Source: Hypsibius dujardini (taxonomy: Eukaryota > Tardigrada > Eutardigrada > Parachela > Hypsibiidae). From it: DNA of 29,048 nt. Location of the stretch: the NCBI GenBank assembly GCA_001579985.1, contig LRSR01001309.1, forward strand, positions 1 through 29,048, in the 5' to 3' direction. Shown here one piece after another: positions 21,016 to 29,048 of this stretch (position 1 is its first letter; each line of letters starts with the position of its first letter). Both the position numbers and the translations under genes were made by a program. The notes beneath the pieces were generated by a model. It saw only the letters and a list, made by a program, of their open reading frames with translations. It did not search any database and was not told the DNA's origin.

Positions 21016-21126
21016 TTCGGCGACGGAAATGAAGCCCGGAATTAACGACGAATTAAAATCAAAGCACGCGAGCGACAGCGAAAGTGAGTTCAGACAGCTG
21101 CTAATGTTTTTGATGTGTCCCTTGCG

Positions 21127-21133
21127 TTTATAT
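21127..21133 (-). promoter_or_regulatory. TATA box of the sHSP gene
   Basis: On the - strand the sequence reads CCATATAAACG, about 110 bp upstream of the sHSP ATG, leaving room for a 5' UTR of about 80 nt. A TATA box fits an inducible heat-shock-type promoter. No convincing heat-shock element was seen further upstream. Confidence 0.5.
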
Positions 21134-21258
21134 GGCCGGCTGGTCGTAGTACACTCTAGTAATTTATCCGGAGTGACGAAGGAGCTCGAGCAGCATATGA
21201 CAACTGTTTACACAACACTACCACTGTCATCCGCTCGCGCAGAGTACACGCGAGAGTA

Positions 21259-21388
21259 TATATAAACCTGGCAAAACCTTGCGCTAACCGAGTTAAGCTA
21301 TCACACTCGTTACATGGCTGTTATACACAGCCGTCGAGTTAAAGTGCTTGATTCGGTTAGCACAAGGGTTTTGCCACGAGTTTATATA
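21259..21388. mobile_element. Palindromic MITE, family 2, copy C (about 130 bp)
   Basis: The outer ends TATATAAAC and GTTTATATA are inverted, followed by TGGCAAAACC and GGTTTTGCCA. The inner block TTGCGCTAACCGAGTTAAG matches copies A, B and D. It lies about 245 bp upstream of the sHSP ATG, so it may sit within the promoter region. Confidence 0.8.
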
Positions 21389-22054
21389 CCCTCGTGTGCA
21401 ACTGGCCATATGAAATGGCGCTCTTGACATTTATTGAAGCAGTCTGTTGTGGGTACTCTCGGTTGGTCGGTCGGTTCGCTGAGTCAGTGTCGTGGCGCAC
21501 GGGCCGTAAAGTGGGGGTGTGGGGGGGGGGTACTCTTGTCTCAGTCTCTGTCGAGAAGAACTGCTGAGAATGCGCGTTTGTTGTGAGTTTTTCGGTTTCC
21601 CGGCATTGTGTCATTCGGCGGCGGATGATGACGATGAGTACGCGCTTCGACTCGATGCAGCATAGACAGTTCGTTCCCAGTCATTGGAGAGAGGACCCCC
21701 ACTCTAGTTTTTTTCCGCAACGAGTACGACCTGTCGTCGTAGGATGAATTGATTTTTCCAAAAGCAAACACGTTTGTGTTTTCGTGGTTTGTGCTTGCAC
21801 ATACGGAATGCGCATATTCCATATTGGGAAACAGACCGCGCCTTTCATGCAGCAACACCCCTAGACCATTGTCTGTCAGCTCATCGATATATGAGTGCAC
21901 CATTCACTTCCGGATTTCTCCACTGGAGAGAGTGGCTCATTAAAAGTGGTTCTTCGTGATATTCGAGCATGGATGATGAATCGCACTATTGTGTCGTCCT
22001 GTGGTCGATGCTGTTCATCGCCAACCTGGTTCAGTCGCGAGAAACTGTTTACGT

Positions 22055-22260
22055 GATTGTCCGCCTGGCTGCCTGTCTATCTCGCTGTCTATCTATATGT
22101 CTGTCTATCTGTCTGCCTGCCTATCTGCCTGCCTGTCTATCTGTCTGTCTGCCTGCCTGCCTGCCTGTCTTTCAGTCAGTCTGTCTGTCTGCTTGTCTGT
22201 CTGTCTGTTTGTTTGCTTGTCTGCCTGTCCGTCTGTATATCTGTCTATAGGTCTATCTTT
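22055..22260. repeat. CTGT/CTGCCTG array
   Basis: A mosaic of CTGT, CTAT and CTGCCTG units, intergenic. It gives rise to three overlapping false Cys/Leu/Ser-rich ORFs on the + strand. Confidence 0.9.
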
Positions 22261-23164
22261 CAATGCGGGTTAACCGAAGGGCGAACGGCCGGGTAGAAAG
22301 CCTTCACGAGTGTACGTATATAGTTTGCTCATTCTAATGAAGCACGCTGTCGTTCATGGTTAACAATTTTGAGTCAGGTAAAGCCCCTTTGGAGCCTCGG
22401 ATTTTCACGCCGTCCGCCGGCGCTAACGATGGCCCGCGTGTGCAGTGGACTGATGAATTAGCGCGACACCCCCTTTGCCAATTGAGATTAGCGGGTCTTA
22501 GCTCTGGCGCTGCCATTTACCCGTGCAATCTTTGCTGCTTGATGAACCACGGTTTTTTTCTGGCTCAAATTCACTCAACATCATTGACTACCGCCACCGC
22601 GGCGACCATGCAAAGCCGACATTACGTAACGCCCCATGTGAAGAGAGCGGGCAAACAAAGCGCCCCTGGATGATCTGTTTGAACTCTCTTCCTTGCCCGA
22701 ATAGAACTCACTTCCGGTGTGCACGTGTGAACGCCGCGCACACGCAAAGCCCACCTGGCGAAGAAACCACACACTCTCAATCAGCCGTGGTGAAGTGAAG
22801 AGCACCAGAGGATCCTCTTTGCCTTTCTCTCCCTGTTAAACAGTATTCCCCGAGCTGTGTGACGTCTATTATGTGGATTCGAAAAGAAGGCCGCAAAAGC
22901 ATGTGACAAACACAATATTGACAGGGGACAGGAGAAAAGGGATGGATACTAAATGCGGATCTTAATCGATAGCGTCAACAATAAGTACAGATAAAAACCG
23001 CGCACTGACGACGCCCTCGAGAGTGTTGTCCAGTTTGCTGTGCAACGGCCAAAAACAAAAATCCCATAAAAAAGAGACATCCAGGGGAGCTGGATGCAGA
23101 ATAAAAACGTGCGAAAAGCTGCAGACGAGGTAAAAAACATGTCGAACCAGTGCCGGGGGAACTG

Positions 23165-25536
23165 TTAGCCGCGCTCCTTCTGCTGTCGAGAGAGCATTTT
23201 CGCGAGATCCTGTCGCAGACGCTGCACCTGCAGTTCCTGCTCCTCGATCATGACCGCACTGACTTTCATAGTCTGTAATATGAATTTCAAGTCAAAGAAA
23301 TGCCGATTTGAAGAACAGGGTTTGATGGAACCGTCTGCCTGCCTGCCTGCTTAGCAGTCTCTCTATCTGTCTATCTTTCTGTCTGCATGTTTGTCTGTCT
23401 GAATTTCTATGTGTATCTGCCTGTCTGAGTGCCCGACTATTTGTCGATTTGTCCATTTGTCTGTCTGTCTGTCTTTCTGTCTGTCTGAGTGCCCGTCTAT
23501 TTGTCTGTCTTTCTGTCTGCGTGTTTGTCTGTCTGAGTTTCTATCTGTATTTGCCTGCCTGCCTGTCTCTCTACATTACTGTTGAAAATACGTACGGCGA
23601 TGAGAGGCTGATAAGGCTGAACGTATGCGCTGGCGTGACTCTTTATCTTCTCCTGTTGTCCCACGGGGGCGGACTCATCGGGACCGGTGTAACCAGGGGT
23701 GCCGGCGTTGTAGAGGGCAGACGCTAAGCTGATCATTGCGGCGTTGTCGGAGACCACGGAGGATGATGCTGAACACAAAGAACCATACAGACCAATTAGC
23801 AACAGTCTAAGTTGTACGAATTGTCTCTCCGAATTCATCTCTGGCTATATATCCCGTTCTCTGGCATAGCGATTGCTCATCTGGAATGATTCGTGCCTAA
23901 GGGTTCTCTGATACGCCAACACAATGCTCCATCTGTTGCCTCATTGCGTGCAATTGTCATCTGATCTATGGGTTGGAGAATTTAAGGATGCGATCAGAGC
24001 ACTAAAGCGCACATTTGCTTTGATTTTGATTTGATCGAATGGAAAGGCAATTTTATTGGGGTTTTTCGCAGTACTAAACAATACTGAAAAATCTGTCTGA
24101 CGATCTTAGTTGGTCTTGGTTTATCATTATCTATGCAAATGAATGGTCTATCAAATGAGCCCACCTACACATGTTCGTGTCTTCTCTTTGTACATTCGTA
24201 AATTTGGGATGTTATTGCTCGGTGCAACCGTATTCGGCGAGCTTAACTACACTGAGCAATAAATATATGGACGCACCTTTGAATCCACGGGGCAGCTGTG
24301 GAGTCAGCTTGAGATCCGAATCGGCGTCAACAGCGACGAGCCCCTCAAGACGCTTAGCCCAGAAAACCTAAATCGAAAAATGATTCACTCAAGCCATTCA
24401 GACAAAGTGAAAAGAGATTCATACAAAACGAACTCGGAAGAAAAAGATGACGTTAATGTGGGACGAACCTGGACAGGTTTGGGCTTCAAGCTGCGAGGTG
24501 CGCCACCACGCGTGGTGCCCTCCTTGACATCCTTGCAGGACACATTCGGACTACACGTCTCGATCGAGCGGACCTTCTTATGCAGCACGTAGATGCACTG
24601 CCGCGCAGGCGGGTCGAGGAACTTCTGCAGCGTTACCGGGCCCAGTCCGGCGGAGCCGCTTTTTAGGGCGGCGCCAACCTTGCCTTGTTGCTGGTTCTTC
24701 TTCAGGCTGGCATTGGCGTAGGCCGTGTGGATCTTGCCACTTTTGAAGTCAAAATTGGAGAGGTCAAGGCGGACTCCGAAGAAGCGAGCGAGTTCGGCTT
24801 TCGTGCGAAACTTTCGGCCGTCAGGACTGCAAAAATGAACGTTAAAATAAAAAGAATCAAATCAACTGACCCAACAGCCCCTCGATCGATTGATTGATTG
24901 ATTGCGGGTATTACAACATTTCAACCGGAGCTTACGCTTGATCGATCAATCAGTAGAATAATTATGTTCGCTTTTCTCCTGAATATTTTGCCAACCTTCG
25001 TACGAGTTTGCCAGCGCATACTAACTCCAATCAATAAGGTCTTTAATGATCTACTCGATATTTTTAGTAAACACGATCCTTTAGATTGCAAAGACTAATC
25101 ATCACTTGCTATATTCACAGCTTCACTTTGTATGCAACGTCTTCGCTTGATTGGTCGATCAGCACCATTAGACGGCACAGCATTTGGTATTACTTTTTAC
25201 GATAACAAAACTGACTTTTCCTGACAAAAATATTTTTATCCTACATAAATATTCATGAAATAATTAAAAAAAATATATTTGGACAGGGAATGATATAAAT
25301 TTCTTTTAAAACAGCCAAAAACCAACAGACCTGAAATAATGGATGATTTTATGGCCGGGATTCACCACTCCGACGCCGGACTTGACCAACTCCTCCCGAT
25401 ACCAGCCCTTGGGGAAACCAGCCGCCTCCGAGCGGCTTTTGACGAATGAAACGCCCTTGTTGACCGACCCGGAGACCTCATCCTGCGGATCCTGTCCGAA
25501 AAGCTGATCCACGGCCTTGGCCATCTCCTGCGACAT
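23165..25536 (-). CDS. MBD2/3 methyl-CpG-binding-domain family protein
   Basis: Five - strand exons in phase (25536-25331, 24826-24469, 24367-24277, 23768-23596, 23272-23165) encode 311 aa. The MBD lies at about residues 41-98: FPKGWYREELVKSG, then a loop, then HYFSPDGRKFRTKAELARFF. It is followed by the MBD2/3-specific LDLSNFDFKSGK. The middle has VFWAKRLEGL and LPRGFKG, matching the FWEKxLxGL and LPKGLQG blocks of MBD2/3, then an MISLASALYNAG segment. The last exon is a coiled coil (VMIEEQELQVQRLRQDLAKM), the region that pairs with p66/GATAD2 in the NuRD complex. Known role of the family: a chromatin-bound subunit of the NuRD deacetylase/remodeller. The residues that normally contact methyl-CpG appear changed, so selective methyl-CpG binding is doubtful. 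The ATG at 25536 follows in-frame non-coding sequence. Confidence 0.92.
23331..23578. repeat. CTGT array in MBD2/3 intron 4
   Basis: CTGT, TTCTGTCTG and GAGTGCCCG units repeat over about 250 bp. A longer higher-order unit (CTGTCTGAGTGCCCG followed by TATTTGTC) occurs at least twice. It lies in intron 23273-23595. Confidence 0.9.
24827..25330 (-). other. Intron 1 of the MBD2/3 gene
   Basis: A 504-bp AT-rich intron inside the MBD coding region, with the donor GTCTGT after the HYF codons. It contains TGATTGATTGATTG at about 24887-24903 and related GATCGATCAATC sequence nearby. No gene was seen. Confidence 0.7.
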
Positions 25537-25569
25537 TTTTATCTCGCTTGTAACTCAATAAATATCCTG

Positions 25570-25989
25570 TCAAATTGGTGCGTGAAGCTTCCAAGTGTCC
25601 CAAAATAGAAATGCAGATATAATGGGACGGGCGGGATACAAAACGTTTGGAAAAAATAATAATTCCGAGCGTGCACAGTAAATAAAAGTGAGAAAGCAGG
25701 GAAGCAAACCAAACAAACGAAAAGGCTTGCCGTTCCGCCCACGATGGGTCCCGCCGAGAGCGGAGGTGCAGCGGCCGTTCGGTCCCAGTGTTGTCGCGAT
25801 GTAATGCCCGGACCAGCTCTGTTTTAGCAGTCTCTTTTCGCTCTGAAATCTCCTGATATATAACACTATTTTTTCCGATATTAGATGAAAAGCCCAACTG
25901 CTGTTAAAAACTTTATGAGGACCTCTTTGCTGATAGAGTATCAGCAATATCAGTGCTAAAACAGCCATGGTCCGGACTCCGTTCATCAC
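25570..25989 (-). CDS. Uncertain ORF, possible small membrane protein or 5' UTR of MBD2/3
   Basis: An ATG-initiated frame of 139 codons lies just upstream of the MBD2/3 start on the same strand. Residues 8-20 are hydrophobic, like a signal anchor. The rest has no motif I recognise, and a second overlapping frame on the same strand is also long, which argues for chance openness. It may equally be the 5' UTR of the MBD2/3 transcript. Confidence 0.15.
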   Translation of the reverse strand: MMNGVRTMAVLALILLILYQQRGPHKVFNSSWAFHLISEKIVLYIRRFQSEKRLLKQSWSGHYIATTLGPNGRCTSALGGTHRGRNGKPFRLFGLLPCFLTFIYCARSELLFFPNVLYPARPIISAFLFWDTWKLHAPI

Positions 25990-26068
25990 CCGACAGAGGG
26001 CGTCCGTTCATCACTCTTCCATTTCCCGGTGTCGTGAGGGCGATGCCCCGTTTTGCTTTACAATTTTG

Positions 26069-26108
26069 TTTGATTGTTTGATTGTTTGATTGTTTGATTG
26101 TTTGATTG
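26069..26108. repeat. (TTTGATTG)5 tandem repeat
   Basis: Five perfect 8-bp units. The unit relates to the dispersed TTGATTGA tracts found in many introns and spacers of this window. Confidence 0.95.
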
Positions 26109-26221
26109 TTTTATTTGTTGTGCTCAGGAATCGGTCTCTTCACTTTTGATTACACGTACGGCATGTTTTTGTTGCACCAGTCATTTCGAACTTTCCTTTC
26201 CATCCCATTTCCACCTCATGA

Positions 26222-26341
26222 ACACGTGGGAAAAACCTTGCGCTAACCGAGTTAAGCCATTACACTTGTTGCAGGGTTCTTGTTTACAGCCCCCGAGTTA
26301 AAGTGCTTAATTCGAGCAGTGCAAGGTTTTTTGCCACGTGT
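26222..26341. mobile_element. Palindromic MITE, family 2, copy D (120 bp)
   Basis: Ends are ACACGTGG and CCACGTGT. The inner block AAAAACCTTGCGCTAACCGA continues into GTTAAGCCATTACAC, in the same orientation as copy C. The right arm is more diverged (CGAGCAGTGCAAGG in place of CGGTTAGCGCAAGG). No clear TA duplication was found. Confidence 0.8.
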
Positions 26342-26826
26342 CTATAGACTTCGTCCATGCACCTTCTGTTGCTGTCATCTCCGAAATGCTTGTTAGTGTT
26401 TTCACCCCTCTAATTCCTGCAACCTGCTCGTTTTCCCTGGATGAAATGTAAGTTTTCGTCGTTTTAGAACTCGTAATTGAACTGAATTGAACATGGCTTG
26501 ATTTTTGGGATAAATCGATTGCTCGAAATGGTGATGAAGGTGGCGCCACCTGTGTTGATTGTTCCAACGGATTCTTCATGGATTGTTCCAACAGACGAGC
26601 AACACTAATACCGACTGCCAAAATGTGAAAAACAATGTGAAATGAAGATTAAAAACAACCAATTACTAGTAAATCGCGAAATAATAAACAAATAAAAAAA
26701 CGAGAACTTGACATCAATCTATCACGACCGACGGCAGGAATCCAGAAGATGGCCGGCACCATGCCAAGTCATGACCGCAACGGCCGAGTAGTGTTTTAAC
26801 ATTCTTGTCCAGCAGCTGCTGAAGAG

Positions 26827-27943
26827 TTAAGACCGTTTGGCGGCTTTTGATCTCGTCCACAGAATGCCCAGTGAACCGATACCGAACAGCAGGGTCTGCA
26901 GGAACCACTTGGCCGTTGTCTTCGGCGTCAATTTGTTATCACTAATAGCAAAAAAAGAAATGCTCAATCATCCTGCAATGCTACCGGATGATTAGTCAGC
27001 AACTAGATACAAGCACAGCACGCGCAAGGAAGAGATATTCCGGTAATGTTGGCACGGTTCGGTCGCAACCGTAGTAGCAGCTCATTACGGTGAGTGATTG
27101 ATTGGTTGATTGGTCGATTGTAAAAGTTACTACGCGGTTGCAATCGATCCATGCCAACATTATATCCCGGCACCGTTCTTACTGGCAAAGTTTGGCTGCA
27201 AACAGGGCTTCTGCCAAGTGAAGGAATGCCGCCATATAGACTCTGTAGAGAAATACAAAACACAGAGTTAATCTAAAATTTTAAATGGACCTCCATGGGT
27301 CATAACGTTATTGGATCATCAAATCAATCAGTCCGCGAGTAGTGAGTAGTGTAAATTGGTTCGATAATCTGACTGAACCAATATTTGCTGTGGTATAGCT
27401 GAAGCATTGATTGACTTGATTGTGGGAAAAAAATTCCTATACACAACGTCGATTGATCCGTTGATTGCCACCAAGCTTTGAAACTGCAACATGAAGCGCC
27501 TTGACATATCCTATACTTACAGTCCAGCCGTAATCCCGGGAAAGGTTGAGCCGATGAACTTCCCTGCCAGCCCAATCGGGCCGAGATACAGACCATAGGG
27601 TCCAGGAATCGTTTCCGGTGACAGCCAGCTCCACTAAAAGAGGAATAACCAAATCAATCAATCCATCACTTAACGGAATACAGTTTTCGTAATCAAGCAA
27701 ACACATCAATCAATCTATTATCGCAATGATGAAAGCATGCCAAAATGTCAATTTTTATTTTCAATCAAAATTGAGATATTCCCCTGCCCTCATTTGTCTC
27801 CAAATTAGGTAAAATAACAACGAATAAACAAAAAAAACTCTCACCAACAAAATCCCCAGTCCGGAGGCGATTATGATCATCCAACGCGTTTCTGTTGCTT
27901 GAAAAAAAGTCCGCTTCATGGGTGTATGTCCCAACGGAGGCAT
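26827..27943 (-). CDS. TMEM254: TMEM254-like small membrane protein
   Basis: Four - strand exons in phase (27943-27845, 27633-27521, 27242-27183, 26941-26827) encode 128 aa, near the usual length of about 123. Hydrophobic segments are at about residues 21-35 (WMIIIASGLGILLWSW), 48-60, 72-90 and 100-117. Family-like blocks are LYLGPIGLAGKF, the His-Leu-Ala-Glu-Ala segment AAFLHLAEALFAAKLC, and KWFLQTLLFGIGSLGIL before a basic C-terminus (RSKAAKRS). The family is a small multi-pass membrane protein of unknown function. An acceptor-like TTCAG sits two bases before the ATG, so a 5' UTR intron is possible. The call rests on remembered similarity of these blocks. Confidence 0.82.
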
Positions 27944-28691
27944 GTCTGAAGAGTGTAAATTCTTACAAATCAGAGATAATAATTATTAAAACCTTTTGCA
28001 AATTGAATTAAATTGATATGTCGGAATTCCTTTACTTGGACAAAGTACCCAGTAATAACAGAAGTCCAGATGAAGGGAACCAGACAGACAACACGGAGGA
28101 AGGAAAGTCCCGTCGAAAAAGCGCAAGGGATCAATCAATCTGTAGGGGGAAACGCCGCAGCGAATCAAATTGCAATTTCCCTGTTTTGGAAAAGCGCAGT
28201 CGAGTTCAATTTTCAGCAGGGAGATGGCGTCAAAGATTTGCTGCGACAAGCACAGAGGCTTGAACACCCTTAAACGAACCGGTCATCGCTTTATCATAGC
28301 CGGTTCGTATCACGTCATTACACTCGTATCGCATAAATCGCCGTTTTAACCCTGCGAAGACAAAGCCGCATACAGTACAATGTACTGTAGTGCTACGATT
28401 ATAACGGTCGGTTTTTACACCTGGGCAGCGCACTCGGCTTGCATGTGCTGGCTGATTGCCAACTCATGACACAGGCGCGTATGGCGGAGGCGGGGCTTAA
28501 CTGACCGTTATAATCGTGGCACCACAGTATGTACTAGGGCTAGTACTAGTAAGCGGAAGTGAACATTAAGACGCAGGTCACTTGCTCCGACTCTTCGTAT
28601 TCTCCTCCTCCCTCGTTGCTGCCATTGTTCTTTGTGTATAAGTGATGCACACCAATGCTTAATCGCGTTCCTTGCTTCCCCCCTTTCCCAG
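27944..28691. other. Upstream region of TMEM254 and right-hand spacer
   Basis: Contains an open + strand frame from an ATG at 28018 (81 codons, hydrophilic, unrecognised) with an equally open antisense frame, a 9-bp stem ACGAACCGG/CCGGTTCGT (28274-28308), and a TA-flanked MITE (28385-28527). The close spacing to the TMEM254 start would make the 28018 ORF a divergent gene, but no splice or homology evidence supports it. Confidence 0.4.
28385..28527. mobile_element. TA-flanked MITE, family 1, copy 2 (143 bp)
   Basis: The left end CTGTAGTGCTACGATTATAA and following CGGTCGGTT is mirrored by AACTGACCGTTATAATCG then TGGCACCACAG. That is about 27 bp with three mismatches. TA lies on both sides (28383-28384 and 28528-28529). 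It shares its termini and the GCGGGGCTTAACTGACCG motif with the element at 485-646. Confidence 0.8.
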
Positions 28692-28875
28692 TTTGTCTTA
28701 TAAATTCATTAACACTGAACGAAAAAAGGAGTGCCTGAACGAAGACGAAATCATTGAAGATGAGGCAACGAAAATCCTGGAGGAGATCATGTCGTGCCTA
28801 TCGCCCGAGGAGCGGCAGGAAGTGCAATCCTGCTGGACCTGCCCACTCTCCATACAACTTTCAATTTATTGCTAG
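28692..28875 (+). CDS. Possible coding exon of an unknown gene, partial
   Basis: A good acceptor (CCTTTCCCAG ending at 28691) opens a frame that runs to TAG at 28873-28875. The translation is strongly acidic and helical: ERKKECLNEDEIIEDEATKI, then LEEIMSCLSPEERQEVQ. There is no suitable ATG, so this would be a last exon with the start upstream, or an internal exon using a weak donor. The composition favours real coding sequence, but no family is recognised. Confidence 0.4.
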
Positions 28876-28933
28876 TAGCTGCTACCTCTTGCATCAAGTG
28901 ATTGATTGATTGAATATTTGATGTGGTCAAGAT

Positions 28934-28985
28934 GGACAGATGGGCAGACCGTCAAAGGAACAGAGAAAGGTAGACAGACAGACGA

Positions 28986-29048
<63 letters not shown>
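28934..29048. repeat. (CAGA)n microsatellite at the right edge
   Basis: Degenerate CAGA units become an essentially pure CAGA run from about 28985 to the window end. The true length is unknown because the window is cut there. A TGATTGATTGA tract lies just before it (about 28900-28912). Confidence 0.95.

Larger units (their letters stand above)
21016..23164. other. Intergenic region between sHSP promoter and MBD2/3 3' end
   Basis: Contains the sHSP promoter, a family-2 MITE (21259-21388), a poly-G run (about 21520-21529), and a CTGT array (22055-22260). Open frames at about 21969 (+) and 22356 (+) or 22334-22516 (-) have no recognisable product or convincing splice partners. The ORF from 21969 soon enters the microsatellite. 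Confidence 0.45.
25537..26826. other. Region between MBD2/3 start and TMEM254 end
   Basis: Presumed MBD2/3 promoter/5' UTR and TMEM254 3' flank. It holds an 8-bp TTTGATTG array (26069-26108) and MITE copy D (26222-26341). A - strand frame from an ATG near 25989 is open for 139 codons and starts with a hydrophobic segment (TMAVLALILLILY). Another - strand frame (26621-26307) is open for about 104 codons but runs through the MITE. Neither is recognised. Confidence 0.45.

Noticed and set aside
21134-21260. Heat-shock elements upstream of the sHSP TATA box
   Set aside because: Only isolated GAA/TTC triplets were found, without three properly spaced inverted units.
21969-22250. + strand ORF starting MDDESHYCVVLW with a hydrophobic stretch
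   Set aside because: It runs into a CTGT array after about 35 codons and has no donor with a convincing next exon.
28018-28263. Hydrophilic + strand ORF of 81 codons from an ATG
   Set aside because: The antisense frame is equally open, it starts only 75 bp from the TMEM254 ATG, and no homology or splice evidence supports it.

Overview
This is eukaryotic, animal nuclear DNA. The genes are built from short exons joined by GT-AG introns, mostly 60-650 bp. The recognisable products are animal families: a BMP5-8 type TGF-beta ligand, EMG1, dCMP deaminase, a small heat-shock protein, MBD2/3 and TMEM254. Compact genes, moderate GC, and many CAGA/CTGT and TTGATTGA tetranucleotide tracts suggest a small-genome invertebrate. 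A tardigrade is my guess, but the window does not prove it. All exon models were made by eye, by following splice sites and reading phase.

Layout, left half (+ strand). 791-3390 is the 3' part of a two-finger C2H2 zinc-finger gene whose start lies further left. 4455-6862 is a complete 7-exon BMP5-8/gbb ligand of 456 aa. 7886-9747 is a 5-exon EMG1/NEP1 ribosome-biogenesis methyltransferase of 240 aa. A 15-bp minisatellite follows at 9919-10117. 10779-12982 is a 4-exon nuclear-type protein of 478 aa that I do not recognise; it has a SUMO-interaction-like motif and repeated IPDTQ motifs. 14612-18488 is a phase-compatible 11-exon model joining a chromo-barrel (MRG/MSL3-like) module to a complete dCMP deaminase.

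Layout, right half (mainly - strand). 19942-21015 is a 2-exon small heat-shock protein. 23165-25536 is a 5-exon MBD2/3 homologue. 26827-27943 is a 4-exon TMEM254 homologue. A possible + strand exon lies at 28692-28875, and the window ends inside a CAGA microsatellite.

The window is rich in small non-autonomous inverted-repeat elements: four copies of a roughly 125-bp palindromic family, two copies of a TA-flanked family, two hAT-like elements, one 357-bp element with arms of about 57 bp, and one 407-bp inverted-repeat element. At least ten tetranucleotide arrays sit mostly in introns.

The genes do not form an operon or a single pathway. The main points of interest are the chromo-barrel/dCMP deaminase fusion, a BMP ligand lacking the inter-chain cysteine, an MBD that has lost the usual methyl-CpG contact residues, and the SQ/TQ-rich SIM protein.
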